Positions 15,085 to 20,379 of a DNA stretch of 20,379 nucleotides are shown in pieces. The translations under genes and the position numbers were made by a program. The notes under the pieces are model-generated. The model ran no database searches and was not told the DNA's origin. It saw nothing but the letters and a program-made list of their open reading frames with translations. The stretch's first letter is position 1. Each line of letters opens with the position of its first letter. The DNA lies in IMG/VR virus record IMGVR_UViG_3300025874_000805, positions 1 through 20,379 of that record. One strand, 5' to 3'. Source of the DNA: a virus.

Positions 15085-15890
15085 TGAAGATTAATATTGC
15101 TATTCCGTCATATAAGCGAGCAACCACCCTGCGTGATAAAACTGCCGCTCTACTTTCGTCATTTAACGTACCTGCTGAATTGGTAACTGTCTTCGTCGCT
15201 AACGAAGAAGAAAAGGTAAACTACCAAGAAGCATTGAAGGATTCACCATATAGTGGTAACATTGTTGTTGGTGTTGTTGGTATGGGCGCTATCCGAAACT
15301 ATATTCGTGATCATTATGCTGAGGGTGAGTTTATTGTCAATCTAGATGACGACTTGACTTCATTCAAAACTAAAGATCCTGCTAACGAAAAGAAGTTTGG
15401 TGAAGTTGTGGACCCAATCAAAGAAGTGTTTGAGCCAATGTATGATGCTATGTTTGACAATAACAATTCACTATGTGGCGTATATGCTGCGTCAAATCCG
15501 TTCTTTATGAGTTACAAGACCAAGGTTGGTTTGTATTACTGTATCGGTTCCTGCTGGGGCAGTATCAATTCTCACGATAAAGACTTATATGTACAGCTTG
15601 ACGATAAGGAAGATTTTGAGCGTACACTACAGCACTATGTAAAAGATGGCTCGGTTAGTCGTCTAGATAATATCACTGTCATTTCTAAGTATTACACTGA
15701 GGATGGCGGTATGCAAGTTGAAAGAACTGTCGAGCGTATTGATATTTCAGCTGATGCTTTGGTAGAGCGTTATCCTGATCTGTGTACCAAGTATGTTCGA
15801 GAAACTACAGGTCATGCTGAGCTGCGATTGAAAGATCGATCGGGCGGTAAGTATGACAAGAGCGGTAACTCGCTCGAAGGTTTCTTTTAA
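15084..15890 (+). CDS. TAGT-like glycosyltransferase (TET-associated)
   Basis: Glycosyltransferase expected to attach a sugar to the hydroxymethyl base made by the dioxygenase. The 268 aa have a GT-A-type layout: IAIPSYKRATTLRDKT (5-20), VFVANEEEKVNY (36-47), VVGVVGMGAIRNYI (61-74) and a metal-binding DDD (88-90) in IVNLDDDLTSF. The IPSYKR opening, the G-x-x-x-RN block and the DDD motif match my knowledge of the TET-associated glycosyltransferase (TAGT) family, which is linked to phage TET/JBP genes. A Gly/Ser-rich linker ends in SLEGFF, nearly the same as the end of the dioxygenase. It is TAATG-coupled to the epimerase gene and closes the cassette. TAGT membership should be tested by profile search. 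Confidence 0.82.
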   Translation: MKINIAIPSYKRATTLRDKTAALLSSFNVPAELVTVFVANEEEKVNYQEALKDSPYSGNIVVGVVGMGAIRNYIRDHYAEGEFIVNLDDDLTSFKTKDPANEKKFGEVVDPIKEVFEPMYDAMFDNNNSLCGVYAASNPFFMSYKTKVGLYYCIGSCWGSINSHDKDLYVQLDDKEDFERTLQHYVKDGSVSRLDNITVISKYYTEDGGMQVERTVERIDISADALVERYPDLCTKYVRETTGHAELRLKDRSGGKYDKSGNSLEGFF

Positions 15891-15917
15891 CTTAAAGAAT
15901 TTGTAACAATGTTTTGT

Positions 15918-15925
15918 TATAAATA
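15918..15925 (+). promoter_or_regulatory. T4-type late promoter box before hsp20
   Basis: Exact TATAAATA in the 95-nt gap after the modification cassette. A small inverted repeat (AACAA, 4-nt loop, TTGTT at 15905-15918) abuts it. It makes hsp20 and the 35-aa peptide a late unit separate from the cassette. Confidence 0.82.
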
Positions 15926-15985
15926 AATGCGGATGTCCAATAATGGAATCCTACAATTACCTTGCTATAACACTAGGAGGTCGAA

Positions 15986-16429
15986 ATGACTAAAAACGCA
16001 ATAAAAGGTATGCATGTCCCACGCTCACTATTCCTTGGTTTCGAACATCTATTTGATGAACTCGAAAGAATCCATGGAGCAGGGAGATCCCAAGATAATT
16101 ATCCCCCACACAACGTAGTCAAGGTTGACGACGAGAGGTTTAACATTGAGATGGCAGTTGCCGGATTCTCGATGGATGATCTTGATGTGACGGTTAAGGA
16201 TGGGATCTTGGTGGTGAAAGGAAATCCTCTAGATTCACTAGAACGGGAGTATATCCATAAAGGTATATCGTCACGCAAATTTGAGAAAAGCTTCCGCATC
16301 TCCGAATTTGTGGTAATTGATGGTGCCGACTTGAAGGACGGACTGCTCGTGGTTAATGCCAGAGTCGAAGTTCCTGAAGAGCGGAGACCCAGGAAGATCG
16401 CGATAAGATCTACTGGGCATCAAGAATAG
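15986..16429 (+). CDS. Hsp20/alpha-crystallin small heat shock protein
   Basis: ATP-independent holdase chaperone of the IbpA type. The 147 aa have a short N-terminal region with RSLFLGFEHLFDELERIH, as in bacterial Hsp20, and then an alpha-crystallin domain from about 42 to 140. That domain includes PPHNVVKVDDERFNIEMAVA, GFSMDDLDVTVKDGILVV, YIHKGISSRKFEKSFRI (IbpA-like RGIAxRxFxRxF block) and the DGLLVV strand. Rather than a clear IxI tail there is a KIAIRS segment that could serve (IAI). A perfect AGGAGG at 15975-15980 and an exact late box predict strong late expression. Phage Hsp20 proteins are common in marine T4-like phages and are thought to assist virion protein folding; that role is not proven. 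Confidence 0.95.
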   Translation: MTKNAIKGMHVPRSLFLGFEHLFDELERIHGAGRSQDNYPPHNVVKVDDERFNIEMAVAGFSMDDLDVTVKDGILVVKGNPLDSLEREYIHKGISSRKFEKSFRISEFVVIDGADLKDGLLVVNARVEVPEERRPRKIAIRSTGHQE

Positions 16430-16485
16430 AATATCATTCTGAAGTGAACCGGTAGACTGTTAACTCAATCTACTGGAGATTATCA

Positions 16486-16593
16486 ATGAAAAATATTGAT
16501 TTGAAACAGATCGGACTCGCAGCTGAAGCGTTTATATTAGTGGCATGTATCAATTTAATTGCTCCTATTGTTATTATCTCGCAACTGCTGTAA
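16486..16593 (+). CDS. 35-aa single-pass membrane peptide
   Basis: A 36-codon frame with GGAGA at 16475-16479, 6 nt before the ATG, and a terminator-like hairpin 15 nt after the stop. The peptide begins MKNIDLKQIG and has one hydrophobic segment from about residue 11 to 33 (AFILVACINLIAPIVIISQL), enough for one inner-membrane span with the short polar start probably inside. It follows hsp20 in the same late unit. No family was recognised. Late expression and size would suit a lysis helper or a membrane modifier, but this is inference. The good ribosome site and flanking terminator support a real gene. Confidence 0.65.
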   Translation: MKNIDLKQIGLAAEAFILVACINLIAPIVIISQLL

Positions 16594-16608
16594 GATCCTA
16601 TCAGCCAA

Positions 16609-16645
16609 GGGGGAGGCTTAAATCCCCCAACTCTTATTCTTTTTG
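16609..16645 (+). terminator. Probable rho-independent terminator after the hsp20 unit
   Basis: GGGGGA (16609-16614) and TCCCCC (16623-16628) form a 6-bp stem with an 8-nt loop, followed by a T-rich stretch (16632-16644, ending in five Ts). The T run is offset by several bases from the stem, so efficiency is uncertain. It divides the late hsp20 unit from the sigma70-driven block. Confidence 0.6.
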
Positions 16646-16691
16646 GTTATATCCTTATACCGAAATACTATAAAAAAAGCTAAATTAGTTC

Positions 16692-16720
16692 TTGACAACT
16701 ATGCCTCAATGCAGTACAAT
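16692..16720 (+). promoter_or_regulatory. Sigma70-type early promoter before the VWA/metallopeptidase gene
   Basis: TTGACA (16692-16697), a 17-nt spacer and TACAAT (16715-16720): a near-consensus host sigma70 promoter. Transcription should start near 16727, giving a leader of about 20 nt before ATG 16748. It implies early expression by unmodified host RNA polymerase. Confidence 0.88.
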
Positions 16721-16735
16721 AGCGGTATAAATTGA
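16715..16735 (+). repeat. Shared promoter/leader element, copy 1
   Basis: This 21-nt stretch, from the -10 box through TATAAATTGA, matches 19058-19078 at 19 of 21 positions. It contains TATAAATT, one base off the late box. See the second copy upstream of the AAA+ gene. Confidence 0.7.
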
Positions 16736-16747
16736 TAAGGGTATGAC

Positions 16748-18985
16748 ATGAATTTAGCTTCTAAAGAAATCCTCGCTCGCTTGCTCGCTACTGAGAACAT
16801 CACAGTTAGCCACGGTCGCGTGCAAACTGCCTCGTTTAACGTGCGTGATCGCATCCTGACTCTCCCTATGTGGGAAGATATGCAGGGCGATACTTATGAT
16901 CACTTGGTTGGTCATGAAGTTGGTCATGCCTTATATACTCCCGAAGCTGGCTGGCACGAAAGTGCTTCCAAGAAAGGTCCAGTTTATCGCGGGTTCTTGA
17001 ATGTTATTGAAGACGCTCGTATCGAAAAAATGATTCAGGCTCGTTATCCTGGACTTCGCCGTTCGTTTATATCTTCATATAAGCGTATGCTTGCTGATGG
17101 GTTCTTCGGCGCTGACCTTGAGACTATCAATACTTATGGCCTGATTGACCGAATCAATACTTACTTCAAGTGCGGTCGATCTGCTGGCGTTCGTATCGAG
17201 AAGTCTGAAATGGTTTGGATTAATGAGATCGAGAATCTAGAGACTTGGGAACAGGTTGTTGAATTGACTGATCGCTTGTATGATTATGTATTAGCTGATC
17301 AAGCTGTGCGTGATGAGGAAATTGCTGAAGAGATGAGCCTCCCCGAAAATCAGGAAGAAGATGAGGACGAGTTAGATAGCTATCCTGACTATGATCAAGA
17401 CGGCGAAGAGTCCGATACGCAAACTGATGGCAACGGCGCTGAACCTTCTAGCGAAGAATCTGATGATGACCAGCAAGGTGAGGAAGAAGGTGCCGGTGGC
17501 GTTGATGATTCTGACGAAGACGGTGATGAGGAATCTGAAGGTGAGATTAGCGGGAACGGTGCTGCGGGAACTTCTGGTGGTAGTGACCTCCAGCCAAAAA
17601 CTGATCAGCAGCTACGCCAGTCTATTGCTAACGAACTTGGTGGCGCTTCTGATATTGCTTACAGTAACATTACTCTTTCTAATGAATGTGTTAAGAATCG
17701 TATCGTTTCCTACAAAACAATATCTAATTCTAATGACTGGATGGGCACTGATGTTAACACTGGTGATTATTCTTCCGACCTTCAGGCTGCTGATAACATA
17801 AAGGGTCTGAAGATTGGTAAGGGGATGTATGAGAAATTCCTTCGTGATAACAAGAAGTCTATCAACTACATGGTCAAAGAATTTGAAATGAAGAAGTCGG
17901 CTTCTGCCTACTCCCGTCAAACTATTTCTAAGACTGGTGTGATTGATTCCCTGAAGATGAATTCTTACCAGTACAGTGACGATATCTTTCGAAAGATTAG
18001 TGTTACTGAAGACGGAAAGAGTCACGGTATGATCATGTATGTTGATTGGTCTGGCTCAATGTCTAATGACCTTCAGGCGACTATTGACCAGCTGCTTTGT
18101 CTTGTACACTTCTGTCGTCAAGTGAGCATCCCTTTCCGCGTATATGCCTTCAGTGATCAAGGTTTTGATATTTATCAATCCCCTCACCAAGAAAACACCA
18201 CTTCTTACAAAGATTCGTTTAAACTGCTTGAGTTCTTTAATAGTGACATGAAGAGAAGTGAGTTTGTTAAGATGTCCCAAATCGTTCTGACTATTGCTAA
18301 GAATATGTCTGGCGGTTACTGGGGCAGGAATGGATGGCAGTGCCATCGTAACATGCTACTGGGCGGGACTCCTCTTGATGATGCTATTGTGGCTGCGATG
18401 AAAGTGCATGAACTGTTCCAGTCTAAGTATAAAGTTGACATCGTGAATACTATATTCTTGACTGACGGCGATAGCCACGCCATTCATACGACTACCCGAC
18501 CGGAAGGTAGATACGCTGAGAGAATTACTAGCTTGTATGATTCGAGAGGAGCGTTCAGGGTTCTCTATATCACTGATCCTGTGACCAAGAAGCGTCATCG
18601 TTGTGTTGGTCGAAATGGCATTCAGACTGCTGTTCTGTTGAGGATGTACCGCGAGCGAACTGGGTCAACCACTATCGGGTACAGGATTGTCCCTCAAGGA
18701 GCTCGTCATTTTGCTCAAAGCATGCCTGGGATTATTGACTACAACGTGGCGTACGACCTTCACCGTGAACTGAAGAAAGATAAGTTTGTTGTTCTTCCTT
18801 CTTCGCTTGGTTACGATAAGTGCTATGCTATCGCTGGCGGTAAGAACCTTGAAACTTCTAACGGCGCTATTGAGGTTGAGAGTGATGCTAGTAAAGCCAA
18901 GATCCGAACTGCCTTTAAGAAAGCCAATTCTTCAAGGAAAGGATCCCGAAAAATGCTGAGCGACCTGATCTCTATGGTCGCTTAG
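16748..18985 (+). CDS. HExxH metallopeptidase/VWA protein (CobT-like)
   Basis: A 745-aa protein combining a zinc-peptidase-like N-terminus with a von Willebrand A domain. HEVGH (His56, Glu57, His60) and a downstream NVIEDARIEK (85-94), whose Glu88 could be the third ligand, suggest a gluzincin site. Residues about 190-280 are an acidic low-complexity linker (Asp/Glu/Gly/Ser). The VWA domain has a full MIDAS: DWSGS (Asp433, Ser435, Ser437), Thr541 in GGTPLDD, and Asp573 in LTDGDSH. This is the layout of CobT-like partners of MoxR/CobS ATPases, and such an ATPase follows. Start ATG 16748 has AAGGG 6 nt upstream. It may unfold, remodel or cleave a host or phage target; the target is unknown. Confidence 0.87.
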   Translation: MNLASKEILARLLATENITVSHGRVQTASFNVRDRILTLPMWEDMQGDTYDHLVGHEVGHALYTPEAGWHESASKKGPVYRGFLNVIEDARIEKMIQARYPGLRRSFISSYKRMLADGFFGADLETINTYGLIDRINTYFKCGRSAGVRIEKSEMVWINEIENLETWEQVVELTDRLYDYVLADQAVRDEEIAEEMSLPENQEEDEDELDSYPDYDQDGEESDTQTDGNGAEPSSEESDDDQQGEEEGAGGVDDSDEDGDEESEGEISGNGAAGTSGGSDLQPKTDQQLRQSIANELGGASDIAYSNITLSNECVKNRIVSYKTISNSNDWMGTDVNTGDYSSDLQAADNIKGLKIGKGMYEKFLRDNKKSINYMVKEFEMKKSASAYSRQTISKTGVIDSLKMNSYQYSDDIFRKISVTEDGKSHGMIMYVDWSGSMSNDLQATIDQLLCLVHFCRQVSIPFRVYAFSDQGFDIYQSPHQENTTSYKDSFKLLEFFNSDMKRSEFVKMSQIVLTIAKNMSGGYWGRNGWQCHRNMLLGGTPLDDAIVAAMKVHELFQSKYKVDIVNTIFLTDGDSHAIHTTTRPEGRYAERITSLYDSRGAFRVLYITDPVTKKRHRCVGRNGIQTAVLLRMYRERTGSTTIGYRIVPQGARHFAQSMPGIIDYNVAYDLHRELKKDKFVVLPSSLGYDKCYAIAGGKNLETSNGAIEVESDASKAKIRTAFKKANSSRKGSRKMLSDLISMVA
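18956..18985 (+). other. Hairpin covering the end of the VWA/metallopeptidase gene
   Basis: CTGAGCGACC (18956-18965) pairs with GGTCGCTTAG (18976-18985) in a 10-bp stem with one G-T pair and a 10-nt loop. It includes the TAG stop codon. No T run follows, so it is not a standard terminator. It could slow 3' decay of the messenger or uncouple it from the next gene. Confidence 0.5.
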
Positions 18986-19034
18986 TCATTCGCCAAACGA
19001 ATACCGACTATAATTAAAAGTAATGACAAAATGC

Positions 19035-19063
19035 TTTACATTGTTATGAATATCTAGTATAAT
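19035..19063 (+). promoter_or_regulatory. Sigma70-type early promoter before the AAA+ gene
   Basis: TTTACA (19035-19040), a 17-nt spacer and a perfect TATAAT (19058-19063). The start should fall near 19070, giving a leader of about 27 nt. The TTTACA -35 is also typical of T4 early promoters. Confidence 0.88.
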
Positions 19064-19078
19064 AGCTGTATAAATTGA
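19058..19078 (+). repeat. Shared promoter/leader element, copy 2
   Basis: Second copy of the 21-nt element: -10 box, AGCTG, then TATAAATTGA. It agrees with 16715-16735 except at two positions. The conserved part beyond the -10 covers the expected transcript start, so it may set start-site choice, early escape or leader structure. Confidence 0.7.
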
Positions 19079-19096
19079 GAACTGAGAGAGAATTAT

Positions 19097-20341
19097 ATGA
19101 ATGTTGATACTTTGAAAACTTCTTTGGTTGAGCGTTACGGTAACATCGCGATGACTCCTGCCCAGATTAAAGATATGGCGCGCGAACTTGATATGGTTGC
19201 CCCAAACTCATTCTTTAAGAAAGATCTTCGCGTTGGTCATGGATTATATGTACTTCCAGGGTCTGCCGTTTCTGCGCCGATTTCGGCTGTAACTCCTGCT
19301 CCTGCCCCTGCGCTTGAGCCGAATAAGCTAGTTGCTGACTTAAACATTAAGACCAATGCCTTCAGCGAAAACCTTGTTCCCGCAACTGATCCCTTGTTTG
19401 TTCCTTTCGGCAACTTCACGACTCTGAAGAAAATCATTAAGTCGGATATGTTCTATCCTACTTTTATCACTGGCCTTTCGGGTAATGGTAAGACCTTCTC
19501 GGTTGATCAAGCGTGTGCTCAATTGAAGCGTGAAGTTATCCGTGTCAACTTCACTGTTGAGACTGACGAGGATGACCTGATTGGCGGTTTCCGTCTTGTC
19601 GAAGGCGAGACTCGTTTCTTCAAAGGTCCAGTTATCAAAGCCATGGAGCTGGGTGCGGTTTTGCTCCTTGATGAAATTGACTTGGGCAACCCTGCTAAGA
19701 TTATGTGCTTACAGTCTATTCTCGAAGGTAAGGGATATTTCATCAAGAAGACTGGCGAGTATATTCAGCCTGCCGCTGGGTTTACTGTAATCGCTACTGC
19801 TAACACCAAGGGTAAAGGTTCTGACGATGGTCGCTTTATCGGTACTAATGTGTTGAACGAAGCGTTCCTTGAGCGTTTCCCTGTGACTGTTGAGCAAGAG
19901 TATCCTACTCCTGCTGTTGAGAAACGTATCTTGAAAGCTGTCTTTGCTGACTTGGAGTTATCTGACGTTGAGTTTATTGACAAGCTGACCGACTGGGCTG
20001 ACATTATTCGTAGGACTTTCTTTGACGGTGGTATTGACGATTTGATCTCGACTCGTCGACTGGTTCATATTGCCAAAGCCCATAAGATATTCGGTGATCG
20101 AATGACTTCGATTGATATGTGTATTAATCGTTTCGATGAAGATACCAAGTCTTCATTCCGCGACCTCTACTCTAAGATTGATGCGGAAGTTGTTCCGGAA
20201 ACTGATGATGTGCGTAGTTCTCTTGAAGAATATGTGGACTCTCGGCTTGGTGGCTCCATGGCCTCGCAAACTGCCGGTATTCCCGCCAAACCACCAACGG
20301 CATATTCTCCGTCACAAAATTCATATGCCGACTCCTTTTAA
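19097..20341 (+). CDS. cobS: CobS/MoxR-type AAA+ ATPase
   Basis: AAA+ ATPase of the MoxR/CobS branch, 414 aa. A short N-terminal domain (1-55) and a Pro/Ala-rich linker (about 58-75) precede the core. The core holds Walker A GLSGNGKT (126-133), DLIGGFRL (160-167), Walker B VLLLDEID (188-195, Asp192 and Glu193), sensor 1 IATANT (232-237) and a likely arginine finger at Arg260 in LERFP. Similar genes in cyanophages are labelled cobS, but a cobalt-chelatase role is unproven. The partner VWA protein lies just upstream, so a MoxR-VWA chaperone or metal-insertion machine is the better guess. GAGAGAG at 19084-19090 serves the ATG. It has its own early promoter. Confidence 0.9.
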   Translation: MNVDTLKTSLVERYGNIAMTPAQIKDMARELDMVAPNSFFKKDLRVGHGLYVLPGSAVSAPISAVTPAPAPALEPNKLVADLNIKTNAFSENLVPATDPLFVPFGNFTTLKKIIKSDMFYPTFITGLSGNGKTFSVDQACAQLKREVIRVNFTVETDEDDLIGGFRLVEGETRFFKGPVIKAMELGAVLLLDEIDLGNPAKIMCLQSILEGKGYFIKKTGEYIQPAAGFTVIATANTKGKGSDDGRFIGTNVLNEAFLERFPVTVEQEYPTPAVEKRILKAVFADLELSDVEFIDKLTDWADIIRRTFFDGGIDDLISTRRLVHIAKAHKIFGDRMTSIDMCINRFDEDTKSSFRDLYSKIDAEVVPETDDVRSSLEEYVDSRLGGSMASQTAGIPAKPPTAYSPSQNSYADSF

Positions 20342-20344
20342 TAG

Positions 20345-20373
20345 TTGACTTTTCCCCCAATATGATATATAAT
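20345..20373 (+). promoter_or_regulatory. Sigma70-type early promoter at the right edge
   Basis: TTGACT (20345-20350), a 17-nt spacer and TATAAT (20368-20373), starting 3 nt after the AAA+ stop. It points to a further early gene beyond the window. The sequence after the -10 differs from the element shared by the two preceding promoters, as far as can be seen before the edge. Confidence 0.8.
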
Positions 20374-20379
20374 AAATTA

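Noticed and set aside
11665-15890. A cytosine-C5 methyltransferase supplying 5mC for the TET-like enzyme
   Set aside because: No PCQ or ENV type motif or any methyltransferase frame is visible in the window; it may be elsewhere, or the substrate may be thymine.
15927-15988. A 20-codon leader frame ending in an ATGA overlap with hsp20
   Set aside because: Its ATG lies within or before the expected late transcript start, and no ribosome site precedes it.
17391-18025. Overlapping frames on both strands within the VWA/metallopeptidase gene
   Set aside because: They arise from the repetitive GAY/GAR codons of the acidic linker and nearby sequence; they lack ribosome sites and family motifs.

Overview
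The window reads as part of the genome of a tailed phage of the T4-like myovirus lineage, probably from a marine Gram-negative host. All 26 genes called lie on the + strand and are tightly packed, mostly with ATGA, TAATG or TTGA stop/start overlaps. The T4 core genes recognised are 21 (prohead protease), 22 (scaffold), 23 (major capsid protein), a gp19-family tail-tube protein, uvsY, uvsW, 55 (late sigma), 47 and 46. Typical marine T4-like accessory genes are also present: peptide deformylase, a TagD-like cytidylyltransferase, Hsp20, and a CobS/CobT-like MoxR ATPase plus VWA protein. The host cannot be named from the sequence. A Gram-negative host is inferred from a lipobox lipoprotein and perfectly spaced sigma70 promoters.

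Region 1 (1-4020) is the head morphogenesis block. It holds a 5'-truncated lysine-rich protein, a small beta-rich protein, gp21, gp22 and gp23. Exact T4 late boxes (TATAAATA) precede 22 and 23, and a strong UUCG-loop terminator follows 23. No gene 24 homologue follows 23.

Region 2 (4021-4911) holds a tiny lipoprotein behind its own late box and a tail-tube-like protein.

Region 3 (4942-11668) is the recombination, replication and late-transcription block: uvsY, uvsW, two small or uncertain genes, gp55, a cytidylyltransferase, gp47, gp46 and peptide deformylase. No ATG, GTG or TTG fits the start of gp46; an ATC with a well-placed Shine-Dalgarno sequence is the best candidate.

Region 4 (11665-15890) is the most interesting part. 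It is a translationally coupled cassette of a 46-aa protein, a short UDP-sugar dehydrogenase, an APS-kinase-like P-loop kinase, a TET/JBP-family 2-oxoglutarate/Fe(II) dioxygenase, a GalE-like epimerase and a glycosyltransferase resembling the TET-associated (TAGT) family. The coherent reading is a DNA-base hypermodification pathway: oxidise a pyrimidine methyl group, make a special nucleotide sugar (perhaps a uronic acid), and attach it to the hydroxymethyl base. The dioxygenase and the glycosyltransferase both end in SLExFF at the C-terminus, which looks like a PIP-box-type sliding-clamp peptide. This suggests that both ride on the replication clamp.

Region 5 (15891-16645) is a small late unit: a late box, Hsp20, a 35-aa membrane peptide and a probable terminator.

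Region 6 (16646-20379) is an early-type block. Three sigma70 promoters, each with a 17-nt spacer, drive a 745-aa HExxH-metallopeptidase/VWA protein, a CobS/MoxR-type AAA+ ATPase, and something beyond the right edge. The first two promoters share a 21-nt element running from the -10 into the transcript start. No stretch longer than 300 bases lacks a gene. No tRNA, CRISPR, insertion sequence or integrase was seen.
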